From assembly GCF_000018865.1 (NCBI RefSeq), contig NC_010175.1, positions 3,100,001 through 3,164,000 of the forward strand: a stretch of 64,000 nucleotides of DNA. The letters run 5' to 3'. The position numbers were made by a program, and so were the translations under genes. Below the pieces are notes generated by a model. The model was not told the origin of the DNA. It was given only the letters and a program-made list of their open reading frames with translations, and searched no databases. Below, piece after piece: positions 29,628 to 38,925 of the stretch. This stretch comes from Chloroflexus aurantiacus J-10-fl (GTDB lineage Bacteria > Chloroflexota > Chloroflexia > Chloroflexales > Chloroflexaceae). Positions within the stretch are counted from its first letter, which is position 1. The number at the start of each line of letters is the position of its first letter.

Positions 29628-30548
29628 ATGCCTTTAGCATTGATCCTACTGATAGGCGAACAGCCAGCGGCCAATTTGTTACCAACTCGATATCTCCGAC
29701 CTGATATAGCGGTATTGGTGCACACTGAACGAACCAAAGCAATCGCAGAACGGTTACAGAACGTGCTAGAAGGCGGAAGCATTAACTGTGTTCTACTTAG
29801 CGTTGATCCCTATGATCTTCCAGCCATCCGAAACGATCTGCAGCAGTTCATCCAGACAAACTTCAAAGGACACAACACCATCTTCAACCTGACTGGTGGT
29901 ACCAAAATCATGTCTCTGGCCGCTTTTCAGGTCGTCTCCGAATTTGGCACTCCCTTTGTGTACTTCCAGACTGAAGGTGGTCGTAGTTTGCTCTATCGCT
30001 ATCGATTTACCGAACAGAAGGACGTGCAACTGCAAGAGCAGAAGGAAATACCGGGTTCCATCACTCTGGACGATTACTTACGCGTCCAGGTTGGGAAATA
30101 CACCACAGCACAGCCAAGAGACCCGTTTGAGCAACAGATACATCAGACGCTGCGAACTATTCCTGGGTTGGAAATACTCGCCAGTGTCCGACCCCAGAAC
30201 CAACCGGCTCTGGAGGTAGATTTCCTCATCCGTTTAGACAACCAAATAGGCGTGATCGAAGCCAAAAAAAAGGGAGCCAAGTCTGGCATTGACCAGCTTC
30301 AGGCAGTGGCGGAGCAGCGATATTTGGGTACCTACGTTTTCAAATTCCTTGTCTCCGCAGACAAAGTAGACGACAATAACAAGAACCTGGCAGCGGCGTA
30401 TGGTATTGAGGTGATCGAGTTGACAAGCTTCAAGTTGACCAACGGCAGTCTAAGCAAAGAAGATGAAGATGAGCTTAAGCAGCGAATTATGAATATATTG
30501 AAATTGAAGAGGCACGGCTATGGAAACCAGTCATCTCAGCGACCCTGA
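29628..30548 (+). CDS. Card1/Can2-like CARF nuclease
   Basis: Protein of 306 residues combining a CARF domain (NLTGGTKIMSL at residues 87-97) with a PD-(D/E)xK nuclease domain: Asp198 in LEVDFLIRL, then Glu211 and Lys213 in IGVIEAKKK. This is the layout of Card1/Can2, which cleave DNA and/or RNA when cyclic tetra-adenylate binds. All catalytic residues are present. The ATG follows GAGGAG. It is the last gene of the CRISPR unit, 53 bp after the NE0113-type gene. Confidence 0.85.
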   Translation: MPLALILLIGEQPAANLLPTRYLRPDIAVLVHTERTKAIAERLQNVLEGGSINCVLLSVDPYDLPAIRNDLQQFIQTNFKGHNTIFNLTGGTKIMSLAAFQVVSEFGTPFVYFQTEGGRSLLYRYRFTEQKDVQLQEQKEIPGSITLDDYLRVQVGKYTTAQPRDPFEQQIHQTLRTIPGLEILASVRPQNQPALEVDFLIRLDNQIGVIEAKKKGAKSGIDQLQAVAEQRYLGTYVFKFLVSADKVDDNNKNLAAAYGIEVIELTSFKLTNGSLSKEDEDELKQRIMNILKLKRHGYGNQSSQRP

Positions 30549-30974
30549 TAGTCATACTCTAGCAGACTGCTGCACTGACTGAATTCCGAACAACCAACAA
30601 CACCCCATCATTACACCCAGACAATACCTTAATGCTCTGGTCGTAACTACGGCTGAAGAAGGCAGCGCTATGATAGTGGGCAGGGGAAGCCATTGCCATC
30701 GCCTCCCCCCCAGTCCCCCTCTTCAGATCGTCCCCGGCAAGTCGCTGAAAGGGATGAAAGTGTCGTCTCGTTTGACGTGTAAAAGTCGTGCTTTCACTCT
30801 TGCTATACCACACCCTGAACAGCCACATCATACTGTATCAGGTCATACAACGTGCAACAGCATCGGGGGTGAGCCACACCTCACACACCTACCGACACGT
30901 GGATGGTGCCTCACCCCCACACTCGCCCACCACCAATTGTTGAGACAATTTCTCTATTTTCTTGCCAGAAATGA

Positions 30975-31003
30975 TTGACATCTGCCACAACCTGTACTAC
31001 CAT
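30975..31003 (+). promoter_or_regulatory. Promoter of the lipoprotein gene
   Basis: TTGACA (30975-30980), 17 bp, TACCAT (30998-31003). It lies at the end of the otherwise empty gap 30549-31068, about 65 bp before the lipoprotein ATG. No terminator for the CRISPR unit was found in this gap. Confidence 0.5.
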
Positions 31004-31068
31004 GGGAATACCCTTCTGCCGGGAAGGGGTGCTTTATCTTTCTCTTAGAAAGCGCATGGTTTTGAGCG

Positions 31069-31716
31069 ATGAGCCACCGTTACCGCTGGTTGCTCCTGGC
31101 AGGTGTGGTTGTCGCATTGTTAAGTGGTTGTCTTTCGACATTGCCAACGAATATTGATGTGAACGGACCATTACCGGCTACACTGCCACCACTGGCACAA
31201 ACACTGCGCGCTTCAGCGGTGCCGACGCTGTTGCCGTCGGCGTCAGTTACTGTTGCACCTGTGATGTCATATACCGCAACTGTTGCGCTGATTGTGGCGA
31301 CGCCGCAACCTCCTACGGTTGTACCGCCAACGCCAACAATTCCTCCAGCACCAACCCTCGTGCTGCCGACGTTACCCTCGCTCTCGCCGGAAGAACGCTG
31401 GCGCGCCCAGCAATTGGACCGGCAAATTATTGATCCTCCTCGTTTATACAATACGAAACGAAGTGAACTTTACTGGTACGATCCAGTAAACCAACAAAAA
31501 GTTCTCCTTGGTATTGTAAGTGGTGATTTTATGGTACAGGCAACGTTCACATTTCGTGAAGATGGTCAGCCTGCCCTTGAAGTACCGTATGAAGTGAATC
31601 GCGGGTATGGCATTACCGCACTCTCTCCCGCTGTGCTCGAACGGATTCGGGCTGCCGGATACTCCGACTGGATTGAGACATTCGTTTTTTTGACTCCAGA
31701 GGTGCAACCTAAGTAG
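31069..31716 (+). CDS. Hypothetical lipoprotein
   Basis: Protein of 215 residues exported as a lipoprotein: signal peptide ending in the lipobox LLSGC, then a Pro/Thr/Val-rich linker of about 85 residues, then a compact C-terminal domain of about 110 residues (from PEERWRAQQLDRQIIDPPRL). No known domain was recognised. Its own promoter and a strong hairpin at the stop codon mark it as a single-gene unit. Confidence 0.75.
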   Translation: MSHRYRWLLLAGVVVALLSGCLSTLPTNIDVNGPLPATLPPLAQTLRASAVPTLLPSASVTVAPVMSYTATVALIVATPQPPTVVPPTPTIPPAPTLVLPTLPSLSPEERWRAQQLDRQIIDPPRLYNTKRSELYWYDPVNQQKVLLGIVSGDFMVQATFTFREDGQPALEVPYEVNRGYGITALSPAVLERIRAAGYSDWIETFVFLTPEVQPK

Positions 31717-31730
31717 TTGGTTGCACCTCT
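31698..31730 (+). terminator. Hairpin over the lipoprotein stop codon
   Basis: Perfect 12-bp stem AGAGGTGCAACC / GGTTGCACCTCT with a 9-nt loop that includes the stop codon. Only a short T-containing stretch follows (GTTGCAGTG), so termination strength is uncertain. Confidence 0.55.
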
Positions 31731-31810
31731 GTTGCAGTGTGGTAGTATAATAGGTTTCGCCTTTGTCGGCATTGTTGGTAATCGTTATTTTTAGTAGCAA
31801 GGAAACCGCC

Positions 31811-32713
31811 GTGAGCAGTCGCTATCTGGAAATGGTGCGCGGACAACGTCGCCGGGGTGGATGGCAGTTCACCTCAAAGTCATTGCTGGCTATTCTTGCG
31901 TTCATTGCCATGATAGGCTCTGCCGTCTACTGGTGGGGGGTTCAGAGCCAGTTGACCGGTAATTGGATTATCGCTGCTGCCTATACCGCTATTCTGGTAT
32001 TGGCACCACCAAGCCTGATGTCGTTCCTGATCCCGTGGTCACCTGGTGGTATGCTCCTCCAGAAGATTAATGCGCGGACCTGGGGATATGTTGCGGTGAT
32101 GATTGCCGCACTCTACCTTGTCTATTATTCGTTTGAGATTCAGTGGACCTGGTGGGCTTCGCAACCTGTTGTGCAGAGTACCGGTCTGGTCATTCAACAG
32201 GTGCTGATTGGCATTATCGGATTCATTATCATCCCCGCCCTGCTCTGGACTCCTGTCACTTCGGAAGAGCTGGTTGAACAGGTGCGTCAGGCCCATCTTG
32301 TGCGTCGGTATGAATTACAAACCCAGGCCGATATTGCCATTCTCCGTGCCACGCTGCTCCGCGCCCAAGAGAAGGCGCTCATCGGGTTTGCCAATCTTAC
32401 GGTGCAGGAACGGGAAGAACTGGCAGCAGTGATGCGCGGTCTGGTTAAAGGGATTGATGCTACGCTCCGTGATATTGGCGAGAGTGTGAAAACGGTGAGC
32501 GGGGCAACCATTCCTTTCAACAGTCTTGAAGATAACGAGGACATCAGACAGTATCTCGATTTCGTCGCTGAGACGTTGACCGATAATTCCCTCTTGCCGC
32601 GTCGCGCATCCGCTACCGGGCAACACGAATCGGTAACACGCCAGATTTCCCAACGCGACCAGGAAGAGTATTATGAAGATGATCGGCGAACCCGTGCACT
32701 CAGGCAACGGTAA
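31811..32713 (+). CDS. Integral membrane protein with coiled C-terminus
   Basis: About 300 residues with four predicted membrane segments in the first ~150 residues (for example LLAILAFIAMIGSAVYWWGV and VLIGIIGFIIIPALLW), followed by a charged cytoplasmic helical region. No family recognised. GTG at 31811 with AAGGA upstream is preferred; the frame also opens at a TTG 16 codons earlier. It precedes a small gene and nadD on the same strand. Confidence 0.7.
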   Translation: MSSRYLEMVRGQRRRGGWQFTSKSLLAILAFIAMIGSAVYWWGVQSQLTGNWIIAAAYTAILVLAPPSLMSFLIPWSPGGMLLQKINARTWGYVAVMIAALYLVYYSFEIQWTWWASQPVVQSTGLVIQQVLIGIIGFIIIPALLWTPVTSEELVEQVRQAHLVRRYELQTQADIAILRATLLRAQEKALIGFANLTVQEREELAAVMRGLVKGIDATLRDIGESVKTVSGATIPFNSLEDNEDIRQYLDFVAETLTDNSLLPRRASATGQHESVTRQISQRDQEEYYEDDRRTRALRQR

Positions 32714-32724
32714 GGTGGTCTGGT

Positions 32725-32967
32725 ATGCGCGGCTACCGTTATACAACCGATGACAGGCTTCCTGAACGCGATCTCACTGAGCTTGCCGATGAGCTGGCAA
32801 TTCAGTTGCATTATGCGCTCGGAGAGCGGGTTTGTCTTTTGCCGCGAAGTGATGTTGCCGAGCTGATCTGGCCGTATATCGATGACCTCCATCCCGATGA
32901 TCAGAACGATTTGGTCTGGCTCGTCTGGCACCTTTTTCAGGAAGCACGCGAGCTGAGTGAAGAATAA
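32725..32967 (+). CDS. Small acidic hypothetical protein
   Basis: Protein of 80 residues, acidic and predicted helical, ending in DLVWLVWHLFQEARELSEE. No family recognised. The ATG has AAGGTGG upstream. It lies 11 bp after the membrane protein and 12 bp before nadD, so it is probably part of that transcription unit. Confidence 0.65.
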   Translation: MRGYRYTTDDRLPERDLTELADELAIQLHYALGERVCLLPRSDVAELIWPYIDDLHPDDQNDLVWLVWHLFQEARELSEE

Positions 32968-32979
32968 GCTGCGCAAGCC

Positions 32980-33597
32980 ATGACCACTGTTCGCCGCCTG
33001 GGGATTTATGGAGGTACGTTCGCCCCAATTCATTTCGGTCATCTCGCCATTGCCGAAGAAGTGCGCTGGGTCTGTGACCTTGATCAGGTTCTGATTATTC
33101 CGGCTGCTGCCCAGCCTCTAAAGCCGACCCACAGTGCTGCCCCCCATCACCGGTTGGCGATGGTCAGGCTGGCCTGTGCCGGGAATGCTGCACTGATTCC
33201 CTCGCCGCTTGAATTGGAACGACCACCACCCTCGTATACCATCGATACGCTCCGCATTTGTCAGGAGCGCTATGGTGTTGGAGTGCATCTCACCCTTATC
33301 GTTGGTGCCGATGCTGCCGGCGACCTGCCCCGCTGGCGCGATCCGGATCAGATTGCCCGTATCGCCCATCTGGCAGTTGTTGAACGGCCCGGGCATCTCT
33401 TCGATCCGGCAACCCTGCTTGCTGCCGTGCCCGCTTTCACTGGTCGGATAACGGTCATTAAGGGGCCTCAACTTGCCATCTCAAGCACCGATCTGCGCCA
33501 CCGCCTTGCCACCGGTCGTCCGGTACGCTACCAGTTGCCAGACGCCGTTCTTGATTACATTACTCGCCATCGCCTGTATCAAGCCGGGGAAGCATGA
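32980..33597 (+). CDS. nadD: Nicotinate-nucleotide adenylyltransferase
   Basis: Enzyme of 205 residues that joins ATP and nicotinate mononucleotide to form deamido-NAD in NAD synthesis. It has the nucleotidyltransferase motif [18 protein letters not shown] with the HxGH-type site and the C-terminal [10 protein letters not shown]. Length is typical. The ribosome site is weak. Its stop overlaps the rsmG start (ATGA). Confidence 0.93.
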
Positions 33598-34310
33598 CCA
33601 ATAGCACTGCCCATCTGCTCAGAAAAACCACCGCTGATTGGGGTCTGTCGCTGAACGATCACCAACTGGCGCAGTTTGAACGCTATCTGGACGAGCTGAT
33701 GACCTGGAACGAACGCTTTAACCTGACTGCCGTTCGTGACCGGGCTGCGATGGTTCGCCGGCATCTGCTCGACTCGCTCTGGTTGGCCAGGGTCTGGGAA
33801 ACACCACCGGATAGTTTGATCGATATTGGGAGCGGTGCCGGCTTCCCGGCGCTGCCGCTCAAAATCCTCTATCCTGCGCTGCCGGTTACTCTGGTAGAGG
33901 CTACCGGCAAAAAGGCCACGTTTCTGCGTCACGTCATTGATTGCCTTCAGTTGCACAATATTCGAGTGTTAAACGAGCGCATTGAAACCGTCGGCCAAAA
34001 CCCCACCGAACGCGAACACTATCAGGTGGTGACTGCTCGTGCCGTCGCCGAATTACGGGTGTTGCTCGAATACGCCTTGCCACTCTTGCGCCTCGGCGGG
34101 CATCTGCTTGCTCCCAAAGGGCGGCATCCAGAAGTAGAAATTGCTGCTGCCCAGAATGCCCTCGCCCTGCTTGGTGGTGAAGTCAGCGCCTGCCTGCCGG
34201 TCGAGATTCCTGATGAAGAGCCACGTAGTCTGGTGATTGTAACCAAAACTGCTCCTACTCCCAACCGCTTCCCCCGCGCCGTTGGCATCCCGGCGCGCCG
34301 GCCTTTGTAG
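33594..34310 (+). CDS. rsmG: 16S rRNA (guanine-527-N7)-methyltransferase
   Basis: Enzyme of 238 residues that methylates G527 in 16S rRNA using S-adenosylmethionine. Motifs: [27 protein letters not shown] (cofactor loop) and [21 protein letters not shown]. Length matches the family; the last ~15 residues are Pro/Arg-rich. Translationally coupled to nadD by a 4-bp overlap. Confidence 0.94.
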
Positions 34311-34409
34311 AGAGTGATACCCGCCGGCATGAGCTTATGTCGTGCGTACCTCAAACCAACGTCACCCCGCCGCGCCACCTGATCACCATCGTGCGCAAAA
34401 CCGGTATCA

Positions 34410-34800
34410 CCCTGGGATCGCACACCTTCAGCTCGCTCAGCACCTGGAAGCGCATGCATTGCCGAACCTCGCCAACCCATTGACTCCCGCCCCCAGCGGG
34501 GGCGGGCAGGAGTGGGGGCAGAATCCCCTGGGAGCGCACACCTCCAGCTCGCTCAGCACCTGGAAGCGCATGCATTGCCGAACCTCGCCAACCCATTGAC
34601 TCCCGCCCCCAGCGGGGGCGGGCTGGGGTGGGGGGCAGTATCCCCTGGGATCGCACACCTCCAGCTCGCTCATCACCTGGAAGCGCATGCATTGCCGAAC
34701 CTCGCCGACCCATTGACTCCCGCCCCCAGCGGGGGCGGGCTGGGGTGGGGGGCAGAATCCCCTGGGAGCGCGCGCCTCCGGCGCGCTCTGCACCTGAACC
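34410..34800. repeat. GC-rich tandem repeat array 2
   Basis: Three to four units with about 118-bp spacing just downstream of rsmG. Each has CTGGAAGCGCATGCATTGCC, CCATTGACTCCCGC, the palindrome GCCCCCAGCGGGGGC and a G-rich tail (G5-C-G3-CT-G4-T-G6). The last unit switches to the GCGCGCGCCTCCGGCGCGCT type seen in array 3. The open frames across it are repeat-derived. Confidence 0.75.
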
Positions 34801-34965
34801 GGCACGTGCCAGCGGGTGCCATTCGGTGCCGCTGGTTCCCATCCCCAGCGGGGTCAGGCTGTGATAGGGGCGTGTCGCATCACTGAGATCAGCGCCAGCG
34901 CGACCCGCTTGCTCCCTATCACCCTTGCGCTGCATTTGCGTGCGGACAGTCTATCAAATCTGTTT

Positions 34966-35177
34966 TAACGAAGCCATCGCTCGTCACGGAGGCTGACTGC
35001 CAGGCTGAACAGCACGACGTTGCACGCAACACCGGATGGCGTAACCGCATGCACGATGTGGACAGCAGCCAGTTCCTGTAGACGGGCTACGTCACGCCTC
35101 ACAGGAGCAATTCCGGGGTATACCCATTCTCTGCGTCCTCCGTGTCTTTGTGGTGATAAAGGTAGCAACTTGGGTTA
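34966..35177 (+). repeat. MITE-B copy with degraded left end
   Basis: About 210 bp that match the elements at 42338 and 48441: ACAGCACGACGTTGCACGCA, the segment GCGTCCTCCGTGTCTTTGTG and the right end GGTAGCAACTTGGGTTA. Only TAAC of the left terminal repeat remains. Located in the gap 34311-35410, which otherwise has no gene. Confidence 0.65.
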
Positions 35178-35410
35178 TCCAGGATTTGACCCCTCTCGCC
35201 GGTTTGGTGTGCGGAAGCCGTGCTGTATCTCTCCCTCATGGCCTCCAGCCAGTCGGTAGCACGTTGCAACTTATCTGCCTTTTGACTCGTACAGATCATA
35301 GGGTTGTAGAAGCGGGATCGGCGTGCTACAATGCAGGCAGCATCTCATCTCCGGACACGTATCTCTACAGCCAGGGTCTGTTTCATGTCGCAACCAAAGG
35401 AGGAGCGTCC

Positions 35411-36073
35411 ATGTCCATTCTCGGTCGAATTAAAGATCTGATCAGTGCCAACATTAACGCCATGCTCGACAAAGCGGAGGATCCGGAGAAGATGGCGAAC
35501 GAGTACCTGCGCCAGTTAACGAACGAGCTATACGAGGCGCGAACGGGGGTTGCTCAGGCGATGGCTGATGAAACCCGCCTTGAACAGCGGCGTATTGCTG
35601 CCGAGGGTGAGGCCGAGCAGTGGCAAATTAAGGCCGAGCGTGCGTTACGTGCTGGTGACGAAGCGTTAGCGAAAGCCGCATTGGCGCGTAAGGTGCAGGC
35701 GCAGAAACTGGCTGAGCAATACCGTGCCCAGGAAAAGGCTCAGGAAGAGCAGGTGGAAGCTCTCCAGCAGGCATTGATTGACCTCGAAACCCGGATCGCT
35801 GAGGTTAAAGCACGCAAAGAGCTGATTATCGCCAAAAAGAACCGTGCTCAGACCCAAGAGGCACTTCAGCGCACGGCGGCTTCGATTGGTCGGGTCAGTG
35901 CCCTTGATAAGCTCGATCAGCTCGAAGAAAAGGTGGATGACCGCCTGGCCCGCGCCGAAGCAATGGCGAAACTGGAAGGGGACTCGCTCGAAGCACGCTT
36001 CCGTGATCTGGAAAAAGAGACCGAGGTGGATAGCGAGCTGGCTGAGCTGAAGCGTAAACTCGGCTTGAGCTGA
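35411..36073 (+). CDS. PspA/IM30 family protein
   Basis: Membrane-stress protein of 220 residues of the PspA/Vipp1 (IM30) family, which forms coats on the inner face of the cell membrane. It starts MSILGRIKDLISANINAMLD, with the family's amphipathic first helix and AEDPEKMANEYLRQL, and is coiled-coil rich throughout. Start at 35411 is chosen by the family N-terminus and GGAGGAG upstream; the long upstream extension of the frame is not coding. It stands alone, without phage-shock operon partners. Confidence 0.9.
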   Translation: MSILGRIKDLISANINAMLDKAEDPEKMANEYLRQLTNELYEARTGVAQAMADETRLEQRRIAAEGEAEQWQIKAERALRAGDEALAKAALARKVQAQKLAEQYRAQEKAQEEQVEALQQALIDLETRIAEVKARKELIIAKKNRAQTQEALQRTAASIGRVSALDKLDQLEEKVDDRLARAEAMAKLEGDSLEARFRDLEKETEVDSELAELKRKLGLS

Positions 36074-36101
36074 TTGACATTCGTCTCCAATGCACCTGGT
36101 G

Positions 36102-36127
36102 ATGGGGCGGGCTGATGCTCGCCCCAT
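36102..36127. terminator. Convergent hairpin between pspA-like gene and tdk
   Basis: ATGGGGCG paired with CGCCCCAT around a 10-nt loop, lying between two converging genes. No U-tract on either side; it probably serves both as a weak terminator. Confidence 0.5.
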
Positions 36128-36136
36128 TGCTACAGC

Positions 36137-36718
36137 TTATACCGCTGGCTCGTAACAGGTCCGGCAGCGCGCTTCGTACATGTCAAGCCCTCCCACCACA
36201 ATGGTGGGCGCATCGGCGGGTGCCGGTTTGCCGTCAATTAATCGTTGTGACCGGGTTGCGTAGGCGCCACACTTCACACAAATGGCGTATAGCTTGTCTA
36301 CCTGCTCGGCGAGCGCCAGCAGATGCATCATGGCCGGAAATGGCTCGGCGCGATAATTTAGATCAAGGCCGGCTACAATCACTCGCACACCGCGATTGGC
36401 CAGCCATTGACACCCACGTACCATTTCGGCCGGATCATCATCAAAGAGGTGCAATTCATCAATGGCCACAACCTGGGCATCCTCGGCATGGGCCAGAATG
36501 TCCTTCATGGTCGCCACTGTGATTGCCTCGAGCCGGCTCCCGCTATGGCTCGCCACCTGCCCTTCGGCATAGCGCGTATCCATACGCGGTGTGAAGATGC
36601 GGTACGACTGGCGGGCAATCCGTACCTGACGCATTCGCCGAATGAGTTCCTCGGTCTTCCCGCTGTACATACAGCCGCAAATCACCTCGATGCGGCCACC
36701 ATCGCTTGGGCGAGTCAT
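36137..36718 (-). CDS. tdk: Thymidine kinase
   Basis: Type II thymidine kinase of about 193 residues that phosphorylates thymidine with ATP in nucleotide salvage. P-loop [28 protein letters not shown] (Walker B/lasso area) and a C-terminal zinc site (CVKCGA, CRTCYE). ATG at 36718 follows GGAGGAG; a GTG precedes it directly. Length is normal. Confidence 0.95.
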   Translation of the reverse strand: MTRPSDGGRIEVICGCMYSGKTEELIRRMRQVRIARQSYRIFTPRMDTRYAEGQVASHSGSRLEAITVATMKDILAHAEDAQVVAIDELHLFDDDPAEMVRGCQWLANRGVRVIVAGLDLNYRAEPFPAMMHLLALAEQVDKLYAICVKCGAYATRSQRLIDGKPAPADAPTIVVGGLDMYEARCRTCYEPAV

Positions 36719-36785
36719 CACTCCTCCTGAATTTGTAGTATCCTATGGGCAGTGTTGCCCATCAATTTGCGGAGTATACCATACC

Positions 36786-37508
36786 ATGTCACGACAGACA
36801 GAAGACGAACGATTGTTGCATACCGATCCCTATCGGCAGGTTCACGACTTTACCCATACGGATACCTGGCGGGTATTGCGCATTATGGGTGAATTTGTCG
36901 AGGGTTTCGAGAATATGGCCGGCCTGGGGCCTGCCGTCTCGATCTTTGGCTCGGCCCGCATTCCACCGGCATCGCCAATCTACGCTGCGGCTACCGAAAC
37001 GGCCCGCCTGCTGGCCCAGGCCGGGTTTACGATCATTACCGGTGGTGGCCCCGGTCTGATGGAAGCGGCGAATAAGGGCGCGCGTGCCGGTGGTGGCCGC
37101 TCGGTTGGGTGTACGATTGAATTGCCATTTGAAACCGGCGCCAATCCTTTTGTTGATCTCGAAGTGCGTTTTCGCTATTTCTTCATTCGCAAAATCATGT
37201 TTGTTAAGTATGCCCAGGCATTTGTGATCTTTCCCGGTGGTTTTGGTACCCTTGACGAGTTGTTTGAAGCGTTAACGCTCATTCAAACCGGAAAAATTCA
37301 CGACTTTCCGGTTATTCTGTACGGCTCCGATTTCTGGCAGGGGATGCTTGATTGGGCACGCAATACCCTGCTTGCCCATGGCACGATTGCCCAAACTGAT
37401 ATTGATCGGTTACTGATCTGCGATGACCCTCAACAGATTTGTGCGCATGTTGTGCAGTCGTACCAGCATCGACACGGTAAGCGAGGAACTGAACCGTGGA
37501 CACACTAA
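36786..37508 (+). CDS. LOG-family (TIGR00730) Rossmann-fold protein
   Basis: Protein of 240 residues with the LOG motifs TGGGPGLMEAANKGA and PGGFGTLDELFEAL. Members are cytokinin-type nucleoside-5'-monophosphate phosphoribohydrolases or related nucleotide hydrolases often misnamed lysine decarboxylases. The ATG at 36786 is chosen by the family start; its ribosome site is weak. It overlaps the next small gene by 13 bp. Confidence 0.88.
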   Translation: MSRQTEDERLLHTDPYRQVHDFTHTDTWRVLRIMGEFVEGFENMAGLGPAVSIFGSARIPPASPIYAAATETARLLAQAGFTIITGGGPGLMEAANKGARAGGGRSVGCTIELPFETGANPFVDLEVRFRYFFIRKIMFVKYAQAFVIFPGGFGTLDELFEALTLIQTGKIHDFPVILYGSDFWQGMLDWARNTLLAHGTIAQTDIDRLLICDDPQQICAHVVQSYQHRHGKRGTEPWTH

Positions 37509-37711
37509 TCTGGCCGGCCAGTGCTGAGCTGTGTGCGCTGTTGCTTCGCTACTATCGGGGGGAAGCGGGGCTATGGGGCGAGATTATGGCCTGTGTTGAT
37601 CAAGAACTGGCCCGCCGGCAATTGCCGCCGGTGCCGCGCCATGTTCGTTTCCGACGCACCGCCGACGGCTATCTGGTAGAGGTGAGATCGGCTGACGGAT
37701 TCCAGGTTTGA
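37496..37711 (+). CDS. Small hypothetical protein
   Basis: Protein of 71 residues starting at GTG, with GAGGAAC upstream, overlapping the LOG gene by 13 bp. No family recognised; it is moderately basic with RRTADGYLVEVRSADGFQV at the end. The overlap and spacing suggest coupled translation. It could be a spurious frame, but a convergent hairpin ends just after it. Confidence 0.5.
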   Translation: MDTLIWPASAELCALLLRYYRGEAGLWGEIMACVDQELARRQLPPVPRHVRFRRTADGYLVEVRSADGFQV

Positions 37712-37731
37712 TGCAAATCTGCTTAATAATA

Positions 37732-37757
37732 CAGGGGCGGCCAATCGGTCGCCCCTG
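37732..37757. terminator. Convergent hairpin after 37711
   Basis: CAGGGGCGGCC paired with GGTCGCCCCTG (one mismatch) around AATC, between a plus-strand and a minus-strand gene end. No U-run. Confidence 0.5.
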
Positions 37758-37786
37758 GGATTGGCTGTAACCTCACCGCCGGTATG

Positions 37787-38800
37787 CTACCCCCGTTCGA
37801 CATACTGGCGGCGGTAGTATTCCAGATACTCCCCCGATTTAATCGGTCGCCACCAGGCTTCGTTCTCAACGAACCAGCGCACCGTCTTTTCAAGTGCTTC
37901 GTCGAAGGTATGGCGTGAACGCCAGCCTAACGCGCGTAATTTGGAGCAATCGAGCGCATAGCGCCGATCATGACCGGCCCGGTCGGTGACGTGTTGAATA
38001 AGACTGTAGGGCTTGCCGAGAATATCGAGAATCTTGCGGGCCATTTCGATATTGGGCGTTTCGACCTCGGTACCCACATTGTATACTTCCCCAATCTGAC
38101 CCTTGTGCAGCACAAGATCAATCGCTTCGCAATGGTCGAGGACGTATTGATAATCGCGCACTTGCAGGCCATCGCCATAGATCGGCAGGGGCAGATTGTC
38201 AATCGCGTTGGTGGTGAAGAGTGGTACCGCCTTTTCCGGGTAGTGGTACGGCCCAATATTGTTCGAGCCGCGTGTAATCGTCATTGGTACGCCATAGGTG
38301 ATGTAGTAGGCGTACACCAGATGCTCGGCACCGGCTTTGCTGGCCGAATAGGGGCTGCGCGGTTCGAGCGGATCACCCTCGCGTGACCGGCGCGGTGCCG
38401 GAATAGCGCCGTACACCTCGTCAGTACTGATCTGGTGAAATCGCTCAAGCTGAAACTCGCGGGCCACTTCGAGTAAGGCCCAGGTGCCGTTGACGTTCGT
38501 GCGCACGACGGCATCAGGGGCCATGATCGACCGATCAACGTGCGTTTCGGCGGCAAAGTTGACGATGGTGTCGATGTTGTACGAACGTACAGCCTGCCGT
38601 ACTGCATCAATATCACAAATATCGCCCTGCACAAAGGCAAAGCGTGGATCATTGGCAACCGGGGCCAGGTTAGCCAGATTACCGGCATACGTCAGCTTGT
38701 CGTACACCACAATCCGGTAATCATCATATTTGCCAAGCATATAGTGGACAAAGTTACTGCCAATGAAGCCGGCTCCGCCGGTAACGAGCAGATTCCGCAT
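37787..38800 (-). CDS. rfbB: dTDP-glucose 4,6-dehydratase
   Basis: Extended SDR enzyme of 337 residues that converts dTDP-glucose to dTDP-4-keto-6-deoxyglucose, a precursor of dTDP-L-rhamnose and other deoxysugars. NAD loop VTGGAGFIGSNFVHY, STDEVYG (with the family's Asp-Glu pair), catalytic YSASKAGAEH and TRGSNNIGPYHYPEK. Start at 38800 is set by the family N-terminus; an ATG seven codons upstream is possible. No other deoxysugar genes lie nearby. Confidence 0.92.
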   Translation of the reverse strand: MRNLLVTGGAGFIGSNFVHYMLGKYDDYRIVVYDKLTYAGNLANLAPVANDPRFAFVQGDICDIDAVRQAVRSYNIDTIVNFAAETHVDRSIMAPDAVVRTNVNGTWALLEVAREFQLERFHQISTDEVYGAIPAPRRSREGDPLEPRSPYSASKAGAEHLVYAYYITYGVPMTITRGSNNIGPYHYPEKAVPLFTTNAIDNLPLPIYGDGLQVRDYQYVLDHCEAIDLVLHKGQIGEVYNVGTEVETPNIEMARKILDILGKPYSLIQHVTDRAGHDRRYALDCSKLRALGWRSRHTFDEALEKTVRWFVENEAWWRPIKSGEYLEYYRRQYVERG

Positions 38801-38925
38801 AGGACGGCCTGTTCCTTTCATATACCAGAATGATGACCTGCAACATCCTGCGAGCGTTCGGTATACCCGCAATTGGGTTATAGCATACCGGATGCGCAGC
38901 ACGATGACAACAACAGGCCATCATA

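Noticed and set aside
34351-34935. 194-codon minus-strand frame in array 2
   Set aside because: Repeat-derived translation, with no start site.
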